Source of the DNA: Bizionia sp.
GTDB taxonomy: Bacteria > Bacteroidota > Bacteroidia > Flavobacteriales > Flavobacteriaceae
Length of the DNA: 64,000 nt
Direction of reading: 5' to 3'
Assembly (NCBI GenBank): GCA_020631395.1
Contig: JAHDHI010000010.1
Coordinates: 1 to 64,000 of the forward strand
The translations under genes and the position numbers were made by a program. The notes under the pieces are model-generated. The model searched no databases and was not told where the DNA came from. It saw only the letters and a list, made by a program, of their open reading frames with translations. Of this stretch, positions 43,059 through 51,537 are shown piece after piece; positions within the stretch are counted from its first letter, which is position 1, and every line of letters starts with the position of its first letter.

Positions 43059-44210
43059 ATGACCTTTCTCAAAAAGCTACTTAAAGCCGTAGTCGTTATC
43101 TTTGCATTGCTTATTGCCACTTTATACATCACAGATACGGACTACTTGATTAAAGCCGTTCGCACCATATATATGAGAGGCTACACAACTGCCTTTTTGG
43201 ATGATTATAAGAAGTTCGACAACAAGTCCATAGAAAAAGGGATGCCTCAACCTTGGCCCAACCATAAAAATTACAATTCGGTCAAAGAAACCGAAGCCTT
43301 GCTAAAAGCCAATGCCGATTATGGGACCGTAGCTTACGTTATTATCAAAAACGACAGCATTTGGTTTGAAAACTATTATGACGGCTATGATGCCAATTCC
43401 AAATCCAACTCCTTTTCAATGGCAAAAAGCTATGTTTCTGGATTGATGGGAAAAGCCATCATGGATGGTCACATCAAAAGTCTAGATCAACCCGTTGGTG
43501 ATTTCCTTCCAACCTTCAACAAAGGCAAAGCAGCCAAAATGACTGTTGGAGATCTATCTAGCATGGCTTCGGGAACCAATTGGGACGAAGCCTACTATTC
43601 TCCTTTGTCCATAACCACTCGTGCTTATTTTGATGATGACTTGGAAAAGGTAATGTTAGGGTTAAAGGTAACAGACGAACCTGGACAAGCATTCAAATAT
43701 TCCAGTGGAGATACGCAAATGCTAGCCATGGTCATTGAAAAAGCAACAGGCAAAAAATTGTACAAGTATTTTGAAGATAGTTTTTGGAAACCATTGGGTG
43801 CAGAAAATGCCACGCTTTGGCAAGTGGACAGCGAAGATCATGATTTGGTGAAAGCCTATTGTTGCATAGCAAGCAATGCCAAAGATTTTGCCCGCTTTGG
43901 CAAACTATACAAAGACAACGGGAAATGGAATGGCAAACAAATCCTAGACTCCACTTTTGTGACAAAATCCCTAACCCCGCGTTTTAGCGATGTCTATGGT
44001 TACGGTTGGTGGTTGAAGAATCATAATGGAAAGGATTTCAAAATGATGCGTGGTCACTTGGGACAATACGTCATCGTGCAACCAGAAGACAATGTAATCA
44101 TCGTGCGTTTGGGTCATCAAAAATCACTAGACGCTGGCACTGGAACCTACACGAAGGACATCTCGATCTATATAGATGAAGCATACAAAATGTTGAATTC
44201 TGAAAATTAA
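43059..44210 (+). CDS. Class C beta-lactamase-like serine hydrolase
   Basis: A 383-aa exported or membrane-anchored hydrolase with an N-terminal hydrophobic helix (LLKAVVVIFALLIATLYIT). The SxxK catalytic motif is in NSFSMAKSYVSGLMGKAIMDG (about residues 126-129), the YxG/N-type motif in FKYSSGDTQML, and the third motif in MRGHLGQYVIV. The fold is that of beta-lactamase class C, DD-peptidases and esterases. Substrate is unknown; antibiotic hydrolysis should not be assumed. It precedes the exonuclease gene by 25 bases. Confidence 0.86.
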   Translation: MTFLKKLLKAVVVIFALLIATLYITDTDYLIKAVRTIYMRGYTTAFLDDYKKFDNKSIEKGMPQPWPNHKNYNSVKETEALLKANADYGTVAYVIIKNDSIWFENYYDGYDANSKSNSFSMAKSYVSGLMGKAIMDGHIKSLDQPVGDFLPTFNKGKAAKMTVGDLSSMASGTNWDEAYYSPLSITTRAYFDDDLEKVMLGLKVTDEPGQAFKYSSGDTQMLAMVIEKATGKKLYKYFEDSFWKPLGAENATLWQVDSEDHDLVKAYCCIASNAKDFARFGKLYKDNGKWNGKQILDSTFVTKSLTPRFSDVYGYGWWLKNHNGKDFKMMRGHLGQYVIVQPEDNVIIVRLGHQKSLDAGTGTYTKDISIYIDEAYKMLNSEN

Positions 44211-44235
44211 GATTTTTTTTGACATAATATAAAGC

Positions 44236-44949
44236 ATGATAAGCAAACTAAACCTCGAAAACATATTGTTCCTTGACATTGAAACAGTTCCTGAAACTCA
44301 ACATTTTTCAGAATTGGACAAAACCAAACAAGAACTATGGGACCTAAAATCCAAATACCAACGCAAGGAGGAGTTCTCTGCCGAAGAATTCTATGAGCGT
44401 GCAGGCATTTGGGCAGAATTTGGAAAGATAATATGTATTTCAGTAGGATATTTCACAGCTCAAAACGACATTCGATTGTTTAGGACGACTTCCTTTCATG
44501 GAGAAGAAACAAAGCTTCTAAAAGACTTTAAAAACTTGTTGATTTCTCATTTTAGTCAAGCAAAGCATTTACTTTGTGCTCACAATGGCAAAGAGTTTGA
44601 TTTCCCATACATAGCAAGGCGAATGATCATCAATAACATCGAACTACCCTACAAATTGAATCTCTTTGGTAAAAAACCATGGGAAGTACCGCACTTGGAC
44701 ACATTGGATCTCTGGAAGTTTGGGGATTATAAAAATTATACATCTTTGAAATTGTTAACCAACGTATTGGGCATCCCTTCTCCAAAAGACGACATTGATG
44801 GTAGTGAAGTCTACAGGGTATACTATGAGGACAATGAAATTGACCGCATCGTCACCTACTGTGAAAAAGATACCGTTGCTGTGGCTCAGATCTTCTTGAG
44901 GTTGCGTGGTGATGCCATTTTGGAAGAACACGAAATTATCCACGTTTAG
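44236..44949 (+). CDS. DEDDy-family 3'-5' exonuclease
   Basis: A 237-aa RNase H-like nuclease. Exo I is FLDIETVPE (D and E), Exo II is AHNGKEFDFPYIARR (D), and Exo III is TYCEKDTVAVAQIFLRL (YxxxD), so this is a DEDDy enzyme of the PolB-associated exonuclease group. It degrades DNA or RNA from the 3' end with two metal ions. No polymerase domain is attached. Likely a repair or RNA processing nuclease. Confidence 0.88.
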   Translation: MISKLNLENILFLDIETVPETQHFSELDKTKQELWDLKSKYQRKEEFSAEEFYERAGIWAEFGKIICISVGYFTAQNDIRLFRTTSFHGEETKLLKDFKNLLISHFSQAKHLLCAHNGKEFDFPYIARRMIINNIELPYKLNLFGKKPWEVPHLDTLDLWKFGDYKNYTSLKLLTNVLGIPSPKDDIDGSEVYRVYYEDNEIDRIVTYCEKDTVAVAQIFLRLRGDAILEEHEIIHV

Positions 44950-45046
44950 CTTTCAACCACCCAATAAGACAAAGTTGCCTTAGCTCGCTTAGAAGAAATC
45001 ATTTAAAGGTTTGACAATAAAACCATTCGTTTTTGTCTTTTTAGGT

Positions 45047-46180
45047 TTAGCTCAAAGTAATCTCATAAACAGTTTCGTTGTCCAAAGAATAATTACCGGA
45101 TATGTCTTCTATCTTTTTTTGGTTGTTATCATCGAAGTAAGTAATTCTAAATTGCTTTATTTGATCTTCCGGATACGAATTGATTTCCAAGTCTATTGTC
45201 CCATTGGCATCAGAGGTCTTGCTGGACTTAAACTTATACTCCGTCAAAACATCCACAGTGACCTTTAATGGTTTTTCATTTAGATTTAAAAACTTGGCCT
45301 TGAATCGTTGCAATGCTTTCTCGGGCTCATCGACATAATTTTTGTGCTGTTGATTTGTGTTTTGATGTTTGTTTCTATAAAACCCTAGATGAATGTTGTT
45401 GGAAACATCATCTAAAAAGGTATTGTACCCTTTTTTTTCCGCATCATCGAAATACTTGCAGGATTCACTGGTATGCAATCTAGAAAACTCCACCTCTTTA
45501 CTGTACCTTTTTCTGTTTCTCCAATTAGAAATGGCAACTACTGAACGTTTGAACAGGTAAAACACAAACAAACCTGCCAAAACTTCCAACACATAAAACA
45601 GTACAGGAAGTACATCTTGTATTCCAAATGCAGATTCTCTAATTCCTGCTGCAATTTCTCTGGCCACCCTTTCTTTGGAAAAATAGAATATTGCAGCTCC
45701 AATGGCCACAAAGAGAATAAATCCAAAAATGGCTTGTCCTTTCGTATGTTTAAGAACCCCTTTTCTTATGTCTGAGTCTGGTTTGGATTTATTGGAAAGT
45801 ATTTTCTTTTCTTCAAAAAAGCGTTTGTTTCTAATGTGGGAACTTAAAATTCCAACTAGCAACTCTGCAATGACAATGGAAATGAATATAATCCCTATTC
45901 CTATAACCCAAGGAGCTTGAGGTAAAATATCCCTGTAAATTTCCCTACTGAAGTAATATTCCAGAATACATATCACCGCAAAGGCAATGCTGAAGGGCAC
46001 AACATAGGCATTGGACATTATTTTGTCCCATTGACTTAGTTTTTCTTCATTGGGCTTTAAGATTTTAAAAGTATCCCTTGCTCTTTTTGATGCCGAGTTT
46101 GCTCTAGCTGCGACTTCATCCGAAATGGAGTATAGGTTTTCTGACTCGTCGGTAGACGGTTGGTTCCAGTTGGTAATCAT
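45047..46180 (-). CDS. Four-helix membrane protein paired with a vWA lipoprotein
   Basis: A 377-aa protein with an N-terminal soluble part (residues 1-50), four transmembrane helices in two pairs (AYVVPFSIAFAVICILEYYF, WVIGIGIIFISIVIAELLVG, AIFGFILFVAIGAAIFYF, LPVLFYVLEVLAGLFVFYLF) and a C-terminal cytosolic domain of about 150 residues ending in a beta-rich section (KVTVDVLTEYKFKSSKTSD to FDDNNQKKIEDIS). It starts 21 bases after the stop of the vWA lipoprotein gene, so the pair forms one operon. I do not recognise the family. It could be the membrane partner that reads the state of the lipoprotein. Confidence 0.72.
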   Translation of the reverse strand: MITNWNQPSTDESENLYSISDEVAARANSASKRARDTFKILKPNEEKLSQWDKIMSNAYVVPFSIAFAVICILEYYFSREIYRDILPQAPWVIGIGIIFISIVIAELLVGILSSHIRNKRFFEEKKILSNKSKPDSDIRKGVLKHTKGQAIFGFILFVAIGAAIFYFSKERVAREIAAGIRESAFGIQDVLPVLFYVLEVLAGLFVFYLFKRSVVAISNWRNRKRYSKEVEFSRLHTSESCKYFDDAEKKGYNTFLDDVSNNIHLGFYRNKHQNTNQQHKNYVDEPEKALQRFKAKFLNLNEKPLKVTVDVLTEYKFKSSKTSDANGTIDLEINSYPEDQIKQFRITYFDDNNQKKIEDISGNYSLDNETVYEITLS

Positions 46181-46201
46181 TAGGTTAGTGTGTGTTATTT
46201 G

Positions 46202-46984
46202 TTATAGACATTCAAAATCTTCAACATAGCTAAAAAAACCTTCCTTGCCTTCAAATTCATTGATTTCAATGTCATCGAAAACAGAAGTATCCTTCCACCC
46301 GACCAAAAACAATTCTGCATTGTCGGTAAGCATCAATCTATTGGTAATCTCTTCTATTTTGCCCGAACGTTTAGGCTCGTTGACACCATCCGTAAACAGT
46401 ACGACCATAATTTTATCGTAATCGTCAATGTTTGGTTCTTTCAATAACTTGTTGATATGTTCGAAAGCCAAATTGATGTTGGTTATGTCATTGTTCTTAT
46501 AAGGTTTGTATCCCAAAATGTTCTTCTGCAATGTTTGAGACAAGAAGGTATTTACCCTACTCTCATTTTTCTTTATGATTTTTTCATTTTTAAGCTTAAC
46601 CTTTTCATTGGCCTTCTTCTGCTTTGCTTGTTCCGTCAATGTAGGATTATCTGATGTCAATATGTTCTTATAAGGTTTTTGTGCACTTATCTTGACTCTG
46701 AATATTTCTTTGGAATTTGGTGCGGGATTACCGATAATGGTAGATGCAAAATAACCATTGCCGTTCTCCGAAATAACATCTATTATGGCTTCATAGTCAT
46801 CTTTGTTCAACTTTTGGATACTCTCCGACGAACCACTTCTGTCATCTCCAAGGATGATCATGATTTTACAATCCGGAATGTCCTCTTCTTCTGCAGCAAC
46901 ATGCGTTTTGGATGTTCCATCTATGCATGAAATCGACAATAAAGAAATAAAACCAACTAAGAGAAAGTGTTTGCGTGTAATCAT
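46202..46984 (-). CDS. von Willebrand factor A-like lipoprotein
   Basis: A 260-aa lipoprotein: signal peptide with lipobox SISC at about residue 20. A vWA-like fold follows with a complete MIDAS: DxSxS in IILGDDRSGSSESIQ (about 49-53), Thr in NNDITNINLAFEHI (about 170), and Asp in MVVLFTDGVNEP (about 196). A Lys/Glu-rich helical insert occupies about residues 125-155. MIDAS sites bind divalent metal to hold protein ligands. It is the first gene of a two-gene operon with a four-helix membrane protein. Partner and process are unknown. Confidence 0.78.
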   Translation of the reverse strand: MITRKHFLLVGFISLLSISCIDGTSKTHVAAEEEDIPDCKIMIILGDDRSGSSESIQKLNKDDYEAIIDVISENGNGYFASTIIGNPAPNSKEIFRVKISAQKPYKNILTSDNPTLTEQAKQKKANEKVKLKNEKIIKKNESRVNTFLSQTLQKNILGYKPYKNNDITNINLAFEHINKLLKEPNIDDYDKIMVVLFTDGVNEPKRSGKIEEITNRLMLTDNAELFLVGWKDTSVFDDIEINEFEGKEGFFSYVEDFECL

Positions 46985-47084
46985 TAAATATATAAGTTTA
47001 TGCTAATATATGTAATAAAAAGCAACCGAATGTTACACTGTTAAACGAATAGACCATATATTATTTTTAAAAAGAACTTCTTCT

Positions 47085-47092
47085 TATTTTTG
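47085..47092 (+). promoter_or_regulatory. TAnnTTTG promoter element of the 131-aa gene
   Basis: TATTTTTG matches the Bacteroidota -7 consensus; it predicts a 5' UTR of about 90 bases containing the hairpin at 47133-47163. Confidence 0.5.
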
Positions 47093-47132
47093 TGCCATTG
47101 GATTTTTAATTTAAAAAAGTCATTGCTAGAGG

Positions 47133-47163
47133 CATACCCAGTACATGCGCTTCACTCGGTATG
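47133..47163 (+). promoter_or_regulatory. Conserved-looking 5' UTR hairpin
   Basis: CATACCCAGT (47133-47142) pairs with ACTCGGTATG (47154-47163) across an 11-base loop, with one C-C mismatch in a 10-bp stem. It lies 27 bases before the start of the 131-aa gene and after its promoter. It could be an RNA control element, perhaps autoregulatory; no known riboswitch class is recognised. Confidence 0.45.
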
Positions 47164-47190
47164 GATTAAGGTTGAAAGACGAGGAATATT

Positions 47191-47586
47191 ATGAAAAAAG
47201 ACATAGAGATACCAAAAGTAGAAGGCGTTTACGTTGCGATTGTAAACGAATACAATGAAATATACAAGACTCAAGATTGGAATGCCTACATAATAAACGA
47301 CAAGGATGTTGATTTGGACATAGTCATAATCGTGACTGGCGGTTATTCCGAAGACAAGATAACGTCGACCATGCGAAAGAAATTGGACAAGCTTCCCGCC
47401 AAGAGCTATGCCAAGATAGAATTGATGCAAGAAGATCTCTTTGCACTCAACAATCAGTTCAAAGTTTCTTATTTTGAGGGCAACCAGATGTTTGACAAGA
47501 CCTATTTGTTTAGAAAGAATACGATTAACTTAAATGCCTTGCAACCTATTCCTTTAATGAAAGCTAGAGGCGTTTTAGTAAGATGA
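47191..47586 (+). CDS. Small conserved-looking cytosolic protein (131 aa), unknown function
   Basis: It starts MKKDIEIPKVEGVYVAIVNE, has no signal peptide or membrane helix, and ends KARGVLVR. Alternating beta segments (VYVAIVNEY, LDIVIIVTGGY, YAKIELMQED, FKVSYFEG) suggest a small alpha/beta fold. It is preceded by a TATTTTTG promoter and a stable 5' UTR hairpin. Similar-length flavobacterial proteins exist as far as I recall, but I cannot name a function. Monocistronic. Confidence 0.75.
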   Translation: MKKDIEIPKVEGVYVAIVNEYNEIYKTQDWNAYIINDKDVDLDIVIIVTGGYSEDKITSTMRKKLDKLPAKSYAKIELMQEDLFALNNQFKVSYFEGNQMFDKTYLFRKNTINLNALQPIPLMKARGVLVR

Positions 47587-47696
47587 TTCGTTTTATCAAC
47601 AATTCACCAAGCTAAAAATACCATTCACTATTCTTTATTTTCATAGGACATGTAAAACTCACACATTTGTTTCATCAATAACAAAAACGATTATTT

Positions 47697-49106
47697 ATGA
47701 ACACATTTTCAAAAGCATTGAAATATGCTACCACCATATTTCTTTTCACCATATTGTTTGGAGTTATAACAATTATGGCAATAGGCAAAGACATATTCGA
47801 ATTTGAAAAAAACTACTCTATAATTTTCCTCCATTTCTTCATAACACCTTTCATTGCCATTGGCTTCTACAAAAAAGACACGACAAGCAATCCGAAGGAA
47901 GCTTTAAAATCACTTGCTAAATCTGCTCTGTGCATTTTTATACTTACTTATTTCGTTGTTTACTTTTTTATCCTGTCCACAAGAAAGGGCAATTTCCCTT
48001 TTTTAAACATCACTTCTTTTTATAATGGTGTATTGGGTATCATAATCAATGTTTTCAGCGTACTCATCTATTATCTTACTAACGACAAAACTTCATCCAA
48101 GAGAAATTTAAAGGGAATTGGACTACCATTCAGAACTACATTGTCAATATCCTTAATTATTAGTGTGGTATACATTCTATTGCTATTTGTCTTCGGAGCC
48201 AGAGTAAGGCAATTTTCTTGGTCTGCAATCATCCGGCCTCTATTTATCATCTCAACTGGTCTACTAGCCTCCATGTTAATGCACATTACCATCGTGTACA
48301 TTAAAAATCGAGATTTAAGCAAGTATAAAAAAACCGCTCTATTTTTATTGGTATATGTTTTCAACCTCACTGTAATTCCCATATCCATATTCATTATCAT
48401 AAAAGGAGGGACACCCGCCAAAATAGTTCAAAATACATTGATAACAAGTCCCTTTCATTTAATGTGCACACTTTCTATTCATGTCTATTTTATTTATCTG
48501 ACAAACAAAAAAGAAAAAGAAGAATTAAAACAAGTTGGCATCACTGCCTCTTTGAAATACCAACAACTGAAAGCACAACTGAGTCCTCACTTTTTATTCA
48601 ACAACATAAGTGTCTTGACTGCATTGATTGAAGAAAATCAAAGCAAAGCAATAAAATTCTCAGAGAACCTATCCAATGTCTACAGGTACTTTTTAGAGCA
48701 AGAAAAACAGGAATTGACATTATTGAAAGACGAACTCGCTTTCGCTAATGAATACTTGAGCTTATTGAAAGTTAGATATGAAAATGCATTGAGCATAAAC
48801 AACACCATTGACGACAATGATGCTTATTACATATTACCAATGGCTTTGCAACAAGTTTTTGAAAACGTTATTAAACACAATGAAGTAAGCATGGAAAACC
48901 CCATCACCATAGAAATTGGCATCAACGAAGATCATCTCCTGATAACAAACAACAAAAACCCTAAAATCGAGGAGGAAAAGAACCTGCAAACTGGTATAGA
49001 AAACATTAGGAATAGATATTCTTTTTTTACCGATCAGAAAGTAATTACGGAAGAAAATCAATTAAATTATACCATTAAGTTACCTTTATTGAAAATAGAA
49101 GATTGA
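47697..49106 (+). CDS. LytS/YehU-type sensor histidine kinase
   Basis: A 469-aa kinase. The N-terminal half has about eight hydrophobic segments (residues 10-275), forming a membrane sensor. The His_kinase domain begins KAQLSPHFLFNNISVLTALIEEN (phospho-His about 300) and continues LSNVYRYFLEQEKQELTLLKDELAF. The ATPase is divergent, with LPMALQQVFENVIKHNE. Its stop overlaps the LytTR regulator by 4 bases (ATGA), so they are translationally coupled partners. Signal unknown. Confidence 0.9.
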   Translation: MNTFSKALKYATTIFLFTILFGVITIMAIGKDIFEFEKNYSIIFLHFFITPFIAIGFYKKDTTSNPKEALKSLAKSALCIFILTYFVVYFFILSTRKGNFPFLNITSFYNGVLGIIINVFSVLIYYLTNDKTSSKRNLKGIGLPFRTTLSISLIISVVYILLLFVFGARVRQFSWSAIIRPLFIISTGLLASMLMHITIVYIKNRDLSKYKKTALFLLVYVFNLTVIPISIFIIIKGGTPAKIVQNTLITSPFHLMCTLSIHVYFIYLTNKKEKEELKQVGITASLKYQQLKAQLSPHFLFNNISVLTALIEENQSKAIKFSENLSNVYRYFLEQEKQELTLLKDELAFANEYLSLLKVRYENALSINNTIDDNDAYYILPMALQQVFENVIKHNEVSMENPITIEIGINEDHLLITNNKNPKIEEEKNLQTGIENIRNRYSFFTDQKVITEENQLNYTIKLPLLKIED

Positions 49107-49849
49107 TGACTGTCATAATCATAGAGGACGAATTACCATCTTGTAGAAGACTGGAACGCATGCTGTCGGATTTCAATTATGACATAGTCACTACACTCGT
49201 TTCCGTAAAATCTGCAATCAAGTGGTTTAAAACACAACCACATCCAGACATCTTGTTTCTAGACATTCAACTATCCGACGGATTGTGCTTCGAGATTTTC
49301 AAGACCGTTAATGTGGAGAGCGTCATTGTTTTCACTACCGCATTCAGTGAATACAGCATAAAGGCATTCGATTACAACAGCATTTCTTATCTATTGAAAC
49401 CAATACAAAAGACGCAATTGCAAAAAGCAATACAAAAGGCAAACAGGTTTTACAACAATGAAAAGGAGTTGTCCATTTTGAAAAAAGCGATTGAAGACCA
49501 TAGACTTTCCCTATTCAAAAACAAATTTGCGGTCAAGGTTGGCAAAAGAATCAAACTTGTTCCCGTTGATGACATAGAGTGCTTTTTCAGTTCGAACAAT
49601 GCAACCCATTTGCGAGCCAATGCAATCAATTACATCGTCGATTCGTCTTTGATGATGCTATATGGAGAATTGAATCCTTCCTTGTTCTTTCAAACAAGTA
49701 GAAAATTCATTGTAAACATCAATGCCATCGAAGACATTCTTTCGCTTCCAAACAGCAGATTGAAACTCATATTGCGATCATATGGAGAATCCGAGGTCGT
49801 CGTGAGTAGGGAACGCGTAAAGGCCTTCAAGGAATGGATAGGAAAATAG
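49103..49849 (+). CDS. LytTR-family response regulator
   Basis: A 248-aa regulator. The receiver domain has IIEDELPSCRRLERML and phospho-Asp in DILFLDIQLSDG (about residue 53). A LytTR DNA-binding domain covers residues about 145-248 (FAVKVGKRIKLVPVDDIECFFSSN through FKEWIGK). LytTR proteins bind direct repeats upstream of their targets. Coupled to the LytS-type kinase by a 4-base overlap. It ends 3 bases from the convergent RNase H gene with no terminator between them. Confidence 0.92.
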   Translation: MMTVIIIEDELPSCRRLERMLSDFNYDIVTTLVSVKSAIKWFKTQPHPDILFLDIQLSDGLCFEIFKTVNVESVIVFTTAFSEYSIKAFDYNSISYLLKPIQKTQLQKAIQKANRFYNNEKELSILKKAIEDHRLSLFKNKFAVKVGKRIKLVPVDDIECFFSSNNATHLRANAINYIVDSSLMMLYGELNPSLFFQTSRKFIVNINAIEDILSLPNSRLKLILRSYGESEVVVSRERVKAFKEWIGK

Positions 49850-49852
49850 ACT

Positions 49853-50494
49853 CTATTTCCTACCAAAATCTGCAGGGATTTCTCCCCATGCCTTTGTTTC
49901 CCATTTTACAATGGTAGTCGTATACTCATTTTTTTTAAGCCAAAGCACTGCACGATCCACCAAATCGAAAACGGGCTTGTTCTTGGCATTGCGCTCCAGT
50001 TTGGAATTACATGATTTTTTGCGCACCCAACTCATGGCTGTTTTGGAATCCGTATATAGGATGCGATCACTGCCGTGCTTTTTGAGAAAACTCAAACCAT
50101 GTACCAAAGCCAAAAATTCACCTATGTTGTTGGTACCTTGCTCAAAAGGGCCTTGAATGAACAACTGCTTCTTGCTTTTGGTATCGACTCCTCTATATTC
50201 CATAATACCAGGATTGCCACTGGAAGCAGCATCAACCGCAATGGAATTGTAATTGGGTTGCCCGATCTTTTGCAATTGAAGAGCACTCAGCTCACTCTTG
50301 AAAGTTTTATTCTTTCCTATGTAATCGAAATAATTGCCCTCCAAAGCTTTTTTCGCTGCATCCAATGAATCAAAGGACTTGTATTGCGCTCCTTGATAAT
50401 CCTTGATTTGTTTCTTACAAGCATTCCAAGTTTCGAAAACGCCTGTCTTATGGCCTTTCCAAACAGTATAGTATTTCTTCTTTTTCTTGCTCAT
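49853..50494 (-). CDS. Viroplasmin-family ribonuclease HI
   Basis: A 213-aa protein. The N-terminal viroplasmin/RHBD hybrid-binding domain is KKKYYTVWKGHKTGVFETWNACKKQIKDYQGAQYKSF. The RNase H domain carries the DEDD residues: IAVDAASSGNPG (Asp), EFLALVHGL (Glu), LYTDSKTAMSWV (Asp) and a C-terminal Asp in PADFGRK. It cleaves RNA in RNA-DNA hybrids. Confidence 0.92.
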   Translation of the reverse strand: MSKKKKKYYTVWKGHKTGVFETWNACKKQIKDYQGAQYKSFDSLDAAKKALEGNYFDYIGKNKTFKSELSALQLQKIGQPNYNSIAVDAASSGNPGIMEYRGVDTKSKKQLFIQGPFEQGTNNIGEFLALVHGLSFLKKHGSDRILYTDSKTAMSWVRKKSCNSKLERNAKNKPVFDLVDRAVLWLKKNEYTTTIVKWETKAWGEIPADFGRK

Positions 50495-50545
50495 ATTTCA
50501 TTGGGAGAAGCCAGACAGTTATATATCCAACCTCTTCCTCTATAA

Positions 50546-51109
50546 CTATTTCAATAACTTTTCAACTATCAAGGGAAAATGCTCCATTTCCAATTCATGA
50601 ATCTTTGCAGCAACATCCTCAGCAGAATCCGTAGGCAAAACCTCGCATTTTGCTTGGAAAACAATCGCTCCTTCATCATAATGTTCATTCACATAGTGAA
50701 TGGTTATGCCTGTCTCCTTTTCCTTGTTTTTTACCACAGCTTCATGAACGTGCATCCCATACATCCCTTTACCTCCAAATTTAGGCAACAATGCTGGATG
50801 TACATTAACCACTTTATTAGGGAAATGCTTTAATATTTTCTCTGGAAATTTCCATAAAAAGCCTGCAAGAATTATTAAGTCGGGCTGTGACACCTTTAAA
50901 ATGTCAAGTACATCGTCCGTACCCGTAAAGGCTATTTTATTAAAGGATAGCGCACTGACTTTCAGTTTTTTGCATCGATCCAGCACTTTGGCATGGGGAT
51001 TGTTAGTAAGAACTTGAATGACAGAAGCATTATCTCTGTTGTGAAAAAACCTAATTAAATTTTCAGCATTAGTTCCTCCCCCGGAAGCAAAAATTACAAT
51101 ACGTTTCAT
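50546..51109 (-). CDS. purN: Phosphoribosylglycinamide formyltransferase
   Basis: A 187-aa enzyme transferring a formyl group from 10-formyl-THF to GAR in purine synthesis. FASGGGTNAENLI at the N-terminus binds the phosphate, and NVHPALLPKFGGKGMYG and HYVNEHYDEGAIV (with catalytic Asn/His/Asp) follow. The start is ATG at 51109 (MKRIVIFASGGG), not the upstream ATG at 51142, which would add an unsupported 11-residue extension. It is divergent from acpP. Confidence 0.94.
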   Translation of the reverse strand: MKRIVIFASGGGTNAENLIRFFHNRDNASVIQVLTNNPHAKVLDRCKKLKVSALSFNKIAFTGTDDVLDILKVSQPDLIILAGFLWKFPEKILKHFPNKVVNVHPALLPKFGGKGMYGMHVHEAVVKNKEKETGITIHYVNEHYDEGAIVFQAKCEVLPTDSAEDVAAKIHELEMEHFPLIVEKLLK

Positions 51110-51232
51110 TTTACAGATTATAATGTTAAATTCTTCGAACAAAAAAAAGAATAATTATTAACAAATAAGGGGTAAAAGCCAATTACTTAAACTTTATTTA
51201 TTAAATTAGAAACACATTTTCACAGTAAAAGG

Positions 51233-51261
51233 TTGTTTTAAAATAAAGTTTTTTATTTTTG
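51233..51261 (+). promoter_or_regulatory. acpP promoter
   Basis: TTG (51233) and TATTTTTG (51254-51261), 18 bases apart, match the Bacteroidota promoter consensus. They lie 31 bases before the acpP ATG and drive the acpP-fabF-rnc operon. Confidence 0.65.
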
Positions 51262-51291
51262 CGTCTTAATTAAAACTAAAAAATTAAAATT

Positions 51292-51525
51292 ATGTCAGAC
51301 ATTGCATCAAGAGTAAAAGCGATAATCGTAGACAAATTGGGAGTTGATGAAAACGAAGTTGTAACAGAAGCAAGCTTCACTAACGATCTAGGAGCAGATT
51401 CATTGGATACTGTTGAGTTAATCATGGAATTTGAAAAGGAATTTGATATCCAGATCCCAGATGACCAAGCAGAGAACATTGCAACAGTAGGTCAAGCAGT
51501 ATCTTATATCGAAGCTGCAAAATAA
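51292..51525 (+). CDS. acpP: Acyl carrier protein
   Basis: A 77-aa carrier of growing fatty acyl chains. The phosphopantetheine-attachment Ser lies in [19 protein letters not shown] (Ser about residue 37). It is the first gene of acpP-fabF-rnc. Confidence 0.97.
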   Translation: MSDIASRVKAIIVDKLGVDENEVVTEASFTNDLGADSLDTVELIMEFEKEFDIQIPDDQAENIATVGQAVSYIEAAK

Positions 51526-51537
51526 GCACAAAAATTT

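Noticed and set aside
43059-44210. Antibiotic-resistance beta-lactamase
   Set aside because: The fold and motifs are shared with esterases and DD-peptidases, and nothing in the sequence or context supports drug hydrolysis.
49853-50494. Viral origin of the viroplasmin-RNase H gene
   Set aside because: Viroplasmin-type RNase HI is a normal bacterial form, and the surrounding genes are core chromosome.
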